DNA from: Leptospira bouyouniensis
GTDB taxonomy: Bacteria > Spirochaetota > Leptospiria > Leptospirales > Leptospiraceae
DNA: 64,000 nt
Assembly (NCBI RefSeq): GCF_004769525.1
Contig: NZ_RQFT01000007.1
Coordinates: 62,001-126,000, forward strand
Reading direction: 5' to 3'
Below the pieces are notes generated by a model. That model saw only the letters and a program-made list of their open reading frames with translations. It searched no databases and was not told where the DNA came from. Below, piece by piece: positions 54,605 through 63,898 of this stretch. Numbering within the stretch: the first letter of the stretch is position 1; every line of letters begins with the position of its first letter. Made by a program: the position numbers and the translations under genes.

Positions 54605-56209
54605 ATGAGCTTTGTTTTTCCGACTGAAGATTCCATTCTCCCAAAGTACCGCATCTCTCCCATCCACCAAAAAAAATACCTTCTTGGTGGCGAAATTTTG
54701 GAATGGAATGGGGAAACACAATCTGTCAAATCACCCATCTTTCTCAATCGAAATGGAAAATTGGAACAGGTGGTCCTAGGTTCATACCCTAGTTTTGATG
54801 AAACACAAAGTCTTCGAGCCTTAGAGGCAGCAGTTAAAGCATACAACCACGGAACAGGCGTTTGGCCCACTTCTACACCTTTGGAAAGGATCACAGCGGT
54901 GAATCGCTTCATTCAACTGATGAAGGAAAAAAGAAACCAAATCATTTTACTCTTAATGTGGGAAATTGGAAAAACAGAAAAAGATGCCACAAAAGAATTT
55001 GATCGTACGATAGAATACTTAGAAGACACTGTCGAATCACTACTCGAACTTGAATCCAATTCATCAAAGTATATTGCTGAAAGTGGTCTCCTTGCCCAAA
55101 TCAAACGTTCCCCTTATGGAGTTGTTTTATGTATGGGACCATTTAACTACCCATTAAACGAAACTTTTTGCACTCTGATTCCAGCCATTCTAATGGGAAA
55201 TACCGTTGTCTTCAAACCTGCCAAATATGGAGTTCTACTTTTAGAACCCCTTCTTGATTGTTTTAAAGAAGCTTTCCCTCCTGGTGTCATCAACACCGTA
55301 TATGGTGATGGAGCTAAAGTCATCTCACCGATCATGGAATCAGGAAAAATTGATGTGTTTGCTTTTATTGGTTCCAGTCAAACAGCCAATCTCATTACAA
55401 AAAAACATCCAAAGCTAAACCGCCTAAGGTCTGTTTTGGGATTGAATGCAAAAAATCCAGCCATTGTACTTCCTGACACAGACCTAAAAACAATGGTTCC
55501 TGAAATTGTCTCTGGATCGTTGTCATATAATGGACAAAGGTGTACCGCACTTAAAATTCTTTTTGTCCATAAAGATATTGTTGATGAATTCACCAAATTG
55601 TATTTAGAAGAATTTTCCAAATGGAAAGCGGGGATGCCTTGGGAACCAGGTGTTCAATTCACACCTCTCCCTGAAGAAGGGAAAACCAAATGGCTCAAAG
55701 AACTTTTGGATGATGCAATCAAACATGGTGCAAAGGTTTTAAACCCAGGTGGTGGTGAAATCACTGAATCATTTATGACACCTGCAATCCTTTCTCCTGT
55801 CTCACCTAACGCACGTCTGTATCATGAAGAACAGTTTGGACCTTTAGTTCCGATTGTTCCTTACTCTTCCATCGAAGAACCATTGGAATACATTATAAAG
55901 TCCAATATGGGACAACAAGCCAGTGTCTTTGGTGAAGATCCAAAAATCGTTGGCAAACTCATTGATACCCTTGTGAACCAAGTGGCTCGTGTGAATTGGA
56001 ATGCACAGTGCCAACGTGGGCCCGATGTGTTTCCATTTTCAGGAAGAAAAGATTCTGCAGATGGAACTCTTTCTGTATCCGATGCCCTCCGAGTGTTTTC
56101 CTTACGGACGGTTGTCAGTTTCAAAGACACAGAAAAGGGACGTAATCTTCTCGGAGAAGTACTGAAGACAAAGAGTTCTCGTTATCTTTCCGAAGAATTT
56201 AACTTGTAA
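54605..56209 (+). CDS. GapN-like aldehyde dehydrogenase
   Basis: About 535 aa. The catalytic Cys is in SYNGQRCTALKILFVHKD, and the general-base Glu region is LGLNAKNPAIV. The end reads RGPDVFPFSGRKDSADG, the pattern of non-phosphorylating, NADP-dependent glyceraldehyde-3-phosphate dehydrogenase (GapN), which makes 3-phosphoglycerate and NADPH. Other aldehyde substrates are possible. It has about 50 more N-terminal residues than bacterial GapN. ATG 54605 is chosen over TTG 54581. Confidence 0.8.
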   Translation: MSFVFPTEDSILPKYRISPIHQKKYLLGGEILEWNGETQSVKSPIFLNRNGKLEQVVLGSYPSFDETQSLRALEAAVKAYNHGTGVWPTSTPLERITAVNRFIQLMKEKRNQIILLLMWEIGKTEKDATKEFDRTIEYLEDTVESLLELESNSSKYIAESGLLAQIKRSPYGVVLCMGPFNYPLNETFCTLIPAILMGNTVVFKPAKYGVLLLEPLLDCFKEAFPPGVINTVYGDGAKVISPIMESGKIDVFAFIGSSQTANLITKKHPKLNRLRSVLGLNAKNPAIVLPDTDLKTMVPEIVSGSLSYNGQRCTALKILFVHKDIVDEFTKLYLEEFSKWKAGMPWEPGVQFTPLPEEGKTKWLKELLDDAIKHGAKVLNPGGGEITESFMTPAILSPVSPNARLYHEEQFGPLVPIVPYSSIEEPLEYIIKSNMGQQASVFGEDPKIVGKLIDTLVNQVARVNWNAQCQRGPDVFPFSGRKDSADGTLSVSDALRVFSLRTVVSFKDTEKGRNLLGEVLKTKSSRYLSEEFNL

Positions 56210-56279
56210 GTCCCTCAGTTTTCTCCGATCCTTGAGAAAGGGGTTTCCCTAATTTGTTGTATAGATCAGGGAGGGCAAG

Positions 56280-57587
56280 ATGCGCTGGAGTCGATTATTC
56301 TCAATTGTTTTCACTCTCAGTTTGTTTTCCTGTAATCCTGTGAAACCCAATGATGCGTTTTTATTTACTCTCATCAACGGGTTAAATCCTTCAACAACCT
56401 TGACCAATGCGTTTATCATTGGACCCTCTTCCAAGATTAATGTGACAAGTGCTAGTGTATTATTAACATATGGGACGTCACAAACATTTGGAATTTCTTT
56501 AGGAGTAGTGCCAACATCTAATGTTACAATCAATTTTGTCTTTGATACAAGTAAACTATCTGTTGATGGAAATGTCACAACACCTCTTACAGCTCACCTA
56601 ACGTTTACACCGGCAAATTATAACACTCCTCAAACAATAACACTGGCTTCCCTTGCAACAACACCGACTACTTCAAACTTAAATGTTTCATCATCTAGTC
56701 TTGACACTAACTTTAATAATATAACTGGCTCAATTTCGATAAGACACCGAGTAATGTTTTATACTGGTAGTGCCTTTTTGTTTAGGGAAGATGAGGTTAT
56801 TACATCATTGACGACTTATGGCGGTTTCCCATATAACTCCTGCTCTGTAAACCCAGCTTTACCAAGCGGACTTAGTTTACATCCGACTACATGTGTAATC
56901 TCTGGAACTCCCACTGATTCACAATCTAGTGCCAATTACACTGTTACAGCAACTGATGGTACGAACACCGATACAGAAACCATTTCAATTCAAATTCAAA
57001 CCACAGTTTACAAAGTGTTCGTAACTGCCTCCACATACAATGGAAACTTACAAGGCGCAGCAGCTAATGGACCTGCGGGAGCAGATGCAAAATGTAATGC
57101 AGATGCCAATAAACCAGCAACAGGTACGTTTAAAGCGATGTTGACAGATTTTAATCAATTGAGGCGAGCATGCGATGGTACTGCAAATTGTACCAATATT
57201 GCAGAAAATACTGACTGGGTTTTCCAAGTTGGTAGAAATTATATTAGGGCAAGTGATTCTGCATTCTTATTTTCACCGAATTCAGCAGGCATTTTACCAG
57301 CAAGTACGAATACCTTCTCAAACCCATATACGATGGCACATGCTTTTGATTCAGGCTCGCTGAAAACGTACTGGACTGGACTAGCTTATCCTAACTCAAA
57401 TTGGCAGACAGCGACAGCACAACAAACAAATACATGCACAAGCTGGACTAGTGGCGCAGTTACTGCGACTGCTAGTCAAGGTGGGAGGCTTGGTAATTCA
57501 AATGCAACAAATTATACCGCTTTTAGAAATGATGCAAATGGAGTTTCTTGTGATACTCTTCACCACTTACTCTGCGTAGAACAATAA
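56280..57587 (+). CDS. DUF1554 lipoprotein
   Basis: 435 aa. The lipoprotein signal ends at LSLFSC. Two repeated beta segments (residues about 50-165, with Calx-beta-like TFTPANYNTPQTITLASLA) precede a putative Ig domain (LPSGLSLHPTTCVISGTPTD). The C-terminal 180 residues are DUF1554, a family common in Leptospira: VFVTASTYNGNLQGAA, then ADAKCNADANKPATGTFKAM, with conserved Cys and Trp residues. Probably exposed on the cell surface. Single gene. Confidence 0.85.
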   Translation: MRWSRLFSIVFTLSLFSCNPVKPNDAFLFTLINGLNPSTTLTNAFIIGPSSKINVTSASVLLTYGTSQTFGISLGVVPTSNVTINFVFDTSKLSVDGNVTTPLTAHLTFTPANYNTPQTITLASLATTPTTSNLNVSSSSLDTNFNNITGSISIRHRVMFYTGSAFLFREDEVITSLTTYGGFPYNSCSVNPALPSGLSLHPTTCVISGTPTDSQSSANYTVTATDGTNTDTETISIQIQTTVYKVFVTASTYNGNLQGAAANGPAGADAKCNADANKPATGTFKAMLTDFNQLRRACDGTANCTNIAENTDWVFQVGRNYIRASDSAFLFSPNSAGILPASTNTFSNPYTMAHAFDSGSLKTYWTGLAYPNSNWQTATAQQTNTCTSWTSGAVTATASQGGRLGNSNATNYTAFRNDANGVSCDTLHHLLCVEQ

Positions 57588-57817
57588 CCAATGGGAAGCT
57601 AACACAGAGCGAACTCCCAATTCGAATTTCAAATTTCCAATCGACTCTTTTATAAAAATTGCAATCAACTCATTACAAAACTCAATCAATCCCTTTCTAT
57701 CAACGGGAAAAAAATCCTTATTTTCTATTTCTGCTTCCTCTACCTACATCACCAAAACAAAGCCATCGCCCTTTTTTCTACTCGCTTTCTATCCAAAACT
57801 CAGTAAACTAATCCACC

Positions 57818-59095
57818 GTGATCCAAATCCTCATCAACTCCCTCGCCGGGAAAACTGTTTCCCTCACCCAAAAAACAACGGATTCCCTTTTAAAAGGAGT
57901 TCAATTTTTAGTCCATGGCAGTCTGACAAAAACAGGAGATGGATTGGATCTTTTGTCCAATGCGTTTTTTTATAAACCAGAATGGAGGGAATCACTCCAA
58001 AAACTAGGTGTTCAAGTCAGAGACACAGGACTTCGATCGAATGAGGAATTACAAAAAACAATCGAACTCACAAACCAAGCCTTTGACAAAGCCCTCTTCA
58101 AAGTAGAGCTCACTGCGAAAAAAAGTGATGATATGGTGTTTGATAACCGTATGGTATCCAGTATATTAGGAAGTTCTCATAATCAAAAATTCAAACTTAC
58201 AAAAATTGATATGAGTTTTCGAACCTTCGGAAAAGACATCACAGCCAAAGAAACGATTACCGAATTCCATCACTCTGGGAAAACCAAATCTGTCCTATTT
58301 TTACCAGGTTTATTTACAGACGAATCCGTATGGCAAGAACAAACGGTAGAATATAAAAATCGACAAATCACTTCCCCAGGACTTGCCACGGAACTAGAGG
58401 ATTGTGGTTACTTCTCTTTTTATTTAAGGTACAACCATGGACTCCCTATCCATGAAAATGGAAAAAAACTCATGCACCTTTTGGATGTTTTTTTTGAAGA
58501 AGGTAAGGACATCAAACCAGATATCATCTGTTATAGTTTGGGTTGCCTAATCTTTCGATCTTGTATTTATTATGCGAAGTTGGAAAACAAACCTTGGATC
58601 CATCGGCTTGGTCGGATCACACTGATTGCAGCACCAAACAAAGGTTCGTATTTGGAAAAAATTGGATTTTGGCTAGGGTTTCTCTTTGAAAAAAGTCCCA
58701 ATGTGGCGATGAAGATCATCGGAATGATTGGAAACTTGCGAAGTGATGCGATCAAAGATTTATCTTTTGGCCTTATCCGAAAGGAAGAAAAAGGTTGGAA
58801 GGAAACCATTTCGGGATACTTTGCAGAAACCTATTTTGGCGAGTTAGATGATTTGGATGTGTACCAGGCGTATGCACTGATGGAAGGGCCAGAGAACCCT
58901 CTGCAAAACTTTTTAGGAGATGGCATTGTAGAGAAAAAAAGTCTCACCTACCTTACGGACAAAGTGTTCGACAAAAAAACAAACCCAGGTTTACGCACAT
59001 TAGAACTGAAGAAACAAAACCATTTTTCGATCATCAGTTCGAGACCTCTCATCCATTGGGTAAAAGAAGTGTTTGGAGTGGCACCAAAGGCTTAA
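57818..59095 (+). CDS. Alpha/beta hydrolase, lipase-like
   Basis: 425 aa, no signal peptide. An N-terminal helical region of about 160 residues precedes the hydrolase fold: SVLFLPGLFTDESVWQ (oxyanion loop), the nucleophile elbow IICYSLGCLIF, IAAPNKGSYLE, LGDGIVEKKSLTY (Asp) and LKKQNHFSIIS (His). The elbow is C-Y-S-L-G and lacks the first Gly of GxSxG. The start is GTG 57818. The 230 bp before it show nothing definite. Substrate unknown. Confidence 0.72.
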   Translation: MIQILINSLAGKTVSLTQKTTDSLLKGVQFLVHGSLTKTGDGLDLLSNAFFYKPEWRESLQKLGVQVRDTGLRSNEELQKTIELTNQAFDKALFKVELTAKKSDDMVFDNRMVSSILGSSHNQKFKLTKIDMSFRTFGKDITAKETITEFHHSGKTKSVLFLPGLFTDESVWQEQTVEYKNRQITSPGLATELEDCGYFSFYLRYNHGLPIHENGKKLMHLLDVFFEEGKDIKPDIICYSLGCLIFRSCIYYAKLENKPWIHRLGRITLIAAPNKGSYLEKIGFWLGFLFEKSPNVAMKIIGMIGNLRSDAIKDLSFGLIRKEEKGWKETISGYFAETYFGELDDLDVYQAYALMEGPENPLQNFLGDGIVEKKSLTYLTDKVFDKKTNPGLRTLELKKQNHFSIISSRPLIHWVKEVFGVAPKA

Positions 59096-59096
59096 T

Positions 59097-60032
59097 TTAA
59101 GATTGGGCGAGTGTTTCCAAATGTACTTTCACAGATTCAGAAAGAGCTTGGAAATCATATCCACCTTCCAAAAATGAAAGTAGTTTTCCACCGGAGTGAA
59201 CACGAGATATCTCTTTCACTTCGTTTGTCATGTGCTCGTATGAAACTGTTTTTAAATTCATTCCTGCCAGTGGGTCATTTTTGTGGGCATCAAATCCAGC
59301 AGAAACCAAAACAAACTCTGGTTGGAATCTTTCCATTTCTTTATGGATAATAGAAAACTGATCCAGATATTGTTTTTCTTCTGACCCACGTGCCATTGGC
59401 AAATTCAAAGTAGTTCCAAATCCTTTGCCTTGACCACGTTCCTTTTCAGATCCTGTGCCTGGATAAAACGGATATTGGTGAAGAGAAACAAAATATACAG
59501 ATTCATCTTCGTAAAACTGGTGTTGGGTGCCATTTCCATGGTGTACATCCCAATCTAAAATCAAAATTCGTTTGATTCCCTGGCTTTGCAAATACTTCGC
59601 AGTGATGGCTATATTATTAAACAAACAAAATCCCATCGCGTGATCGGACTCAGCATGGTGGCCAGGGGGGCGAACAAGGGCCATTCCATTTTTTAACTTT
59701 CCATCTAAAATATCTTGTGAGAGAGCCACTCCTGCGCCAACTGCTAGAGATGCTGCCTTAAATGTGTTTGGAGAAAAAACAGTATCACCATCTAAGTATC
59801 CACTTCCTTTTTCTTCACAAACTTTTGCCACCAAACGAACGTAATTTGGATCGTGGATCTCTGAAATAAGAGATAAGGGTGCTTCTTTGAATGATTTGTT
59901 CCAATGAAAAAACTCGGAGGGAAGATCGGAAATTGCCTCCAAAATGGATTCCAATCGGACATGGGTTTCCGGATGACCCGGCCCTGTTTTATGGTCCAAA
60001 AAGGATTCGTGAAAGGCTATCCCTGTTTTCAT
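59097..60032 (-). CDS. Histone deacetylase-family (acetoin utilisation-like) hydrolase
   Basis: 311 aa zinc hydrolase. RPPGHHAESDHAMGFCLFNN, ILILDWDVHHGNGTQHQF and VSAGFDAHKNDPLAG contain the paired His and the Asp-His-Asp zinc ligands. Bacterial members deacetylate acetylated proteins or polyamines. It overlaps the upstream gene by ATGA and ends 1 bp from the convergent hydrolase gene. Confidence 0.9.
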   Translation of the reverse strand: MKTGIAFHESFLDHKTGPGHPETHVRLESILEAISDLPSEFFHWNKSFKEAPLSLISEIHDPNYVRLVAKVCEEKGSGYLDGDTVFSPNTFKAASLAVGAGVALSQDILDGKLKNGMALVRPPGHHAESDHAMGFCLFNNIAITAKYLQSQGIKRILILDWDVHHGNGTQHQFYEDESVYFVSLHQYPFYPGTGSEKERGQGKGFGTTLNLPMARGSEEKQYLDQFSIIHKEMERFQPEFVLVSAGFDAHKNDPLAGMNLKTVSYEHMTNEVKEISRVHSGGKLLSFLEGGYDFQALSESVKVHLETLAQS

Positions 60033-60592
60033 TGGAATAACATAAACCTTTCGATGAACACAATCATTTCAATAATTTCTGCAATGATGCGATCAATTTG
60101 TTTTGTGACTTGTATTTTTTCCTCAGGAGAAATGGTTTTGTCAAGTCCTGCATTGCCATACACTGCGTAAAATGTTTTGATATCATTAGAAAAATCAGTA
60201 TTGAACCATTCTCGAAACACACGGTGTTTCATTTTGTATTCTGGTCGTATTACGCCAGTTAATTCCCATATCCCACCTTCTCCAAATCGTAATCGTAACT
60301 CAAAAAGTCCTCTGTCTTTACGAATATATACTTCTTCATCGATTTGAGAAAAATCGAGTTTTCGTAACATCACAAGCACAAGTAAGATATTTTCTAAATA
60401 TTCGTTTAATTCCTTTTTTTCCAATCCACTGATTTTGGCATCGTCACCTAAATGTTGTAGATATGACTCTCCCATTGCTTTATACAATTTTGATACTTCC
60501 ACCATCCGGTCTTTGAATTGTGCCTGTTCCGAAAGGACTTCGGGAAAACGACCGTACGATTTGATTTGGAAGTCATTTGTAATTTCAATCAT
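60029..60592 (-). CDS. Hypothetical helical protein
   Basis: 187 aa, unrecognised, mostly alpha-helical and charged, with no membrane segment or signal peptide. A central part with beta character (LFELRLRFGEGGIWELTGVI) is flanked by helices; the C-terminus is IIEMIVFIERFMLF. ATG 60592 is preferred to TTG 60598. It is co-transcribed with the deacetylase-family gene through a four-base overlap. Confidence 0.65.
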   Translation of the reverse strand: MIEITNDFQIKSYGRFPEVLSEQAQFKDRMVEVSKLYKAMGESYLQHLGDDAKISGLEKKELNEYLENILLVLVMLRKLDFSQIDEEVYIRKDRGLFELRLRFGEGGIWELTGVIRPEYKMKHRVFREWFNTDFSNDIKTFYAVYGNAGLDKTISPEEKIQVTKQIDRIIAEIIEMIVFIERFMLFQ

Positions 60593-60651
60593 GCCCAAAT
60601 TTTAGGAAACCAAGGGAATTTCGTCAATCGATTCGATTTGAATTTTCATTC

Positions 60652-61638
60652 ATGGGGAAAAAACTTGTCATAACAGCTATGAAACCACTATTTTCATTTC
60701 TCTTATTATTTGTATTTGTCTCTTGCCAATCTATTTCCCAGACAAAGGGCCAAGAAAGATCTGGTTCCGTAAACGAACCTCCTGAATTCATAGAAGGGCT
60801 ATATATCAATACCAAAACTATTCGCGACAAAAAACGCTGGAGTTTACTATTCCAAGTGATGAAAGACGCTGGGATGAACACCGCTGTCGTGGATATGCAA
60901 CCCCATCCCCCTACTCCTGAACAAATGACAGAAGCGAAGGCACTAGGAATTTATATGGTGGCAAGAGTCGTAAACTTTGAAGGTGGACTCACAGAAAAGT
61001 CACCAAACACAAATTTAATGGCATCGATTCAAAAATCCATCCGCAAAGCATGTGAATTGGGATTCCCTGAAATCCAACTCGATTACATACGTTATGCTGA
61101 TGGAGGAACAAACTTCAGTATGAGTTATGAAAAAAGGTATGAGTCAATTTTAGGTATAATCAAAGAACATAAAGAAAAAACAAAAGAAAGTTGTCCGAGT
61201 GATACAAGGTGGACGGCCGATATATTTGGAAGGGTCCCATTTATTGAAAACGATGTGATTGGCCAGAAAGTAGAACCTTTTAGTGAAGAACTGAATGGCC
61301 TTTATCCCATGCTTTATCCCTCTCATTTTTACGGACTGACCAAACGTGTCGCTGATCCTTATGGAACTATAAAAGATGGACTCGATCTCACTGTTAAACG
61401 AGCCAAACAAGGAACAAAAGCCATCGCATGGGTCCAAGGATTTAATATGATGGTTGGACCAAGTAAATTGAGTTATACGGATTACATCAAAGTACAGATG
61501 CAAGGGGCACGTGATTCGGCGGGGCATGGTTTTATTGTGTGGAATGCTGGGAACGAATACTTAGAAACAATGAATGCCTATGAAAAGTATAAAAAAGAAC
61601 CCACACCAAACCAGAGTAACCTTTCAAAAAATGAATAA
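60652..61638 (+). CDS. DUF4015 putative glycoside hydrolase lipoprotein
   Basis: 328 aa. The lipoprotein signal ends at LFVFVSC. The mature part is a TIM barrel of the DUF4015 family: EGLYINTKTIRDKKRW, MNTAVVDMQ, YMVARVVNFE, EIQLDYIRYADGG and HGFIVWNAGNEY. The family is related to glycoside hydrolase clans, but its substrate is not established. ATG 60679 is a possible shorter start. Confidence 0.8.
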   Translation: MGKKLVITAMKPLFSFLLLFVFVSCQSISQTKGQERSGSVNEPPEFIEGLYINTKTIRDKKRWSLLFQVMKDAGMNTAVVDMQPHPPTPEQMTEAKALGIYMVARVVNFEGGLTEKSPNTNLMASIQKSIRKACELGFPEIQLDYIRYADGGTNFSMSYEKRYESILGIIKEHKEKTKESCPSDTRWTADIFGRVPFIENDVIGQKVEPFSEELNGLYPMLYPSHFYGLTKRVADPYGTIKDGLDLTVKRAKQGTKAIAWVQGFNMMVGPSKLSYTDYIKVQMQGARDSAGHGFIVWNAGNEYLETMNAYEKYKKEPTPNQSNLSKNE

Positions 61639-61665
61639 CCTTTAACCCAAATTAATAATGAGTCA

Positions 61666-61716
61666 GATTCTTTTTGCTTTTCAAACATAGAAACATTTGA
61701 AGATACAAAAAGAATC
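61666..61716. terminator. Long hairpin between convergent genes
   Basis: A perfect 11-bp pair (GATTCTTTTTG at 61666-61676 with 61706-61716) and an inner 6-bp pair (TTCAAA 61680-61685 with TTTGAA 61696-61701) lie between the DUF4015 gene and the lipase foldase gene. It may terminate both transcripts, but the stem is A/T-rich and has no clean T-run. Confidence 0.4.
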
Positions 61717-61734
61717 GAATTCATTTTTAGCAGG

Positions 61735-62757
61735 TTATTTACTTGCTTCCTCTATATTTTTCCTTCGTAAGTATGCATCTGCTTCTTCCTCGGATCCTAA
61801 AATTTGGATGCGAAGTTCCTTCAATTTTTTCTCTTTGTCTGCAGCAGACAAATTAGCATTCTCTCTAAGGAATTCTTTTTCTTTAGATTCGTAAGTTGAT
61901 ACGGATTCCCAAAGTTTGGTTTCTTTTTTACGTTCGTTCGCTAAGGCTTCCGCTTTTTCTTTCCCAAAGTATTTGGATTCAATTTTAAATAAATATTTCT
62001 CTTTTTCCTTCGGATCCGCAATAGAAGCATACTCTTTTTCACGTAGAGACATTTCCATTTGGTAATGGTCGAATTTATCTTCTCTAGAAACCAAAGAATC
62101 ATAATAGTTTCCATATGTTTTTTTCTTAAAGTCTTCAAATTGTTTTACTCGAAGGTCAGCAGAAAGATTTGTCGTTTGTTTCAGAAAATTGTTTGTTCCC
62201 TCTAAAAAGGAGACTTGTGATTCTTCCATTCCAAATATCAATTCAGCTTTATCCGAAAGAATTTCCCTTCGTTTGGCTTTGATTTTTTCATATAATTCCA
62301 CAAAGTTTAAGTCCGTAGGTTGCTCCCATTTGCGGTATTCTTCTTCGTAACGGAAATAGGATATAAATAGATCTTTCACCTTTTCTCTGTCAGGTGAATC
62401 ATACTCAGCGTCAATATAAGCAAGGATTGTGGCATTACACTGGTCAGGAGTAAAATCGGGTTTACACTTCCTACGAAGTGCCCATACTTCCCAAACAAAA
62501 TTCACTTTGCCTGATTTTAAATCTTCGAGTAACTCCAAGTATGGTTTGGTTTTGTCTTCACGAAAGGGAGAAATTGCTTCATCCCAAAATCCCTCGCCAT
62601 TTCCTAAAGGAGAAATCCGTTCTGATACCATTTGTTCTTCAGGTGATAAGGAATTTTTAGAACTGGTATCTGAATCATTTTGTTTTAAAAAGTATAATAA
62701 ACTTAAAAATAGAACAAGGAAGAGAACAATAATGAGTATAATTTTTTTGAAATCCAT
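61735..62757 (-). CDS. lifO: Lipase-specific foldase (lipase chaperone)
   Basis: 340 aa. An N-terminal membrane anchor (residues 5-24) is followed by an extended, charged helical periplasmic domain. Family features include SPLGNGEGFWDEAI, then FVWEVWALRRKC, and repeated helical units such as YFGKEKAEALANERK and RIQILGSEEEADAYLRR. Lif proteins fold the partner lipase before secretion. The lipase gene is directly upstream on the same strand, with a terminator between. Confidence 0.8.
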   Translation of the reverse strand: MDFKKIILIIVLFLVLFLSLLYFLKQNDSDTSSKNSLSPEEQMVSERISPLGNGEGFWDEAISPFREDKTKPYLELLEDLKSGKVNFVWEVWALRRKCKPDFTPDQCNATILAYIDAEYDSPDREKVKDLFISYFRYEEEYRKWEQPTDLNFVELYEKIKAKRREILSDKAELIFGMEESQVSFLEGTNNFLKQTTNLSADLRVKQFEDFKKKTYGNYYDSLVSREDKFDHYQMEMSLREKEYASIADPKEKEKYLFKIESKYFGKEKAEALANERKKETKLWESVSTYESKEKEFLRENANLSAADKEKKLKELRIQILGSEEEADAYLRRKNIEEASK

Positions 62758-62826
62758 TTGTGTTAACGGGAAAACCTTTAGGAAACTTTCTGTAATTTGG
62801 AATTAGAAATCGATAAGATTCAGTAC

Positions 62827-62854
62827 AAAAAAAAGCCGATGGAACCACCGGCTT
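62827..62854 (-). terminator. Intrinsic terminator between lipase and foldase genes
   Basis: AAGCCGATGG (62833-62842) pairs with CCACCGGCTT (62845-62854), including one G-U on the minus-strand RNA. The minus strand continues with eight T residues (62834-62827). It lies 20 bp past the lipase stop. Confidence 0.8.
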
Positions 62855-62873
62855 CTCTTTGCGTGAGGATTAA

Positions 62874-63785
62874 TTATAATCCAGCTTTTGCATTTTTTGC
62901 GATGTTTAAGTACCAACCTTGCACATCAAAAAAGTTTTGTCCACTCCATGCCAAGTTTGTTGCTTGGAGGTGGTCAATCCCTGTTGCAAACCAATAGGAA
63001 GAAGGTGTTCCTTTCCAAGCTCCCCATTTTTGAGAATTCAATGGAACCACTCCGTCATTACCACCACCTAAACCGTAAAACAATCCACCAGCCCAAGTGA
63101 TTGGGTGAGTGAGTGCCATGATAGGGTGTTGGATCAGGTCAGCCCAAGCCATTTGGCTTCCATACGAGTAGTACTTGATTCCAGATTTGTTAGGAGAATT
63201 TGTGTTAAATGTTTTTACATAACTTACTGTAAGAGATTTTCCCATAGCGATTGCATCTTGCGGACGACCATCACGGTAAACTAGTTTTGCGAGGAGTCCA
63301 AGTGCAGAGTTTGCAAAAGGTTGTAACCAGCTTGGGATCGCGGCAAGAACGATATCTGCCATAGGAGCCCCTTGGTGAAGTGAATTGATTGTTGTGACGG
63401 TTTGTGTTTTTCCAGAGAATCCTAAATTGGATACCATATAACGAATCACAAGTCCACCTTGGCTGTGTCCCATCAAATGAACCTTAGAACAACCGTTTGC
63501 TGTCATCCATGTATTCACTGAAGATTGGATTTGGCTTGCGCGAACTGGAATTGAATTTGTTGCAGAACTTCCAGGTGTTGTTACCTTAGCTCCTTGGCTA
63601 CGGAGGTAACCATCAAGGCCTCCCCAATATTTTACGAGACCACCAGCGAGTCCTTGTGTATCGTCAAAACCGAGGATACCGTGGACAAGTGCGATGCATT
63701 GGCCATCCAAAGGACCAGCAAACAAACCTGATGTGGGGAAGGAGAGAAGGGTTGCTAAAAACCCGATCGCAATTTTCTTTTTCAT
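62874..63785 (-). CDS. Secreted triacylglycerol lipase
   Basis: 303 aa. A signal peptide (residues 1-23, ending GLFA) is followed by the oxyanion motif IALVHGILGFDD and the nucleophile LMGHSQGGLVIRYM (Ser108). The Asp is probably in GGGNDGVVPLNS and the His in TGIDHLQATNL. The pattern is that of subfamily I.1/I.2 lipases, which need a Lif foldase; that gene follows. AGGTG lies five bases before the ATG. Confidence 0.9.
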   Translation of the reverse strand: MKKKIAIGFLATLLSFPTSGLFAGPLDGQCIALVHGILGFDDTQGLAGGLVKYWGGLDGYLRSQGAKVTTPGSSATNSIPVRASQIQSSVNTWMTANGCSKVHLMGHSQGGLVIRYMVSNLGFSGKTQTVTTINSLHQGAPMADIVLAAIPSWLQPFANSALGLLAKLVYRDGRPQDAIAMGKSLTVSYVKTFNTNSPNKSGIKYYSYGSQMAWADLIQHPIMALTHPITWAGGLFYGLGGGNDGVVPLNSQKWGAWKGTPSSYWFATGIDHLQATNLAWSGQNFFDVQGWYLNIAKNAKAGL

Positions 63786-63815
63786 ATTTCACCTGAACTT
63801 TCTATGTTTTTAGCT

Positions 63816-63845
63816 AAATTACCGCACACAGGCGCCATAAGTCAA
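63816..63845 (-). promoter_or_regulatory. Probable lipase promoter
   Basis: On the minus strand TTGACT (63840-63845) and TAATTT (63816-63821) are 18 bp apart. The -35 box overlaps a perfect inverted repeat, GCCATAA (63834-63840) with TTATGGC (63850-63856). Confidence 0.5.
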
Positions 63846-63876
63846 CAGTTTATGGCACAAATATGGCAATTGTTTC

Positions 63877-63889
63877 AGAACAGTGTTCT
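63877..63889. promoter_or_regulatory. 13-bp palindrome upstream of the lipase promoter
   Basis: AGAACA and TGTTCT flank a single base (63877-63889). The loop is too small for RNA, so a protein binding site is more likely. It is about 30 bp upstream of the -35 box. The regulator is unknown. Confidence 0.35.
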
Positions 63890-63898
63890 AAATCACCT

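Noticed and set aside
54487..54912. Minus-strand ORF of 141 codons
   Set aside because: It is antisense to the conserved start of the aldehyde dehydrogenase and has no family features.
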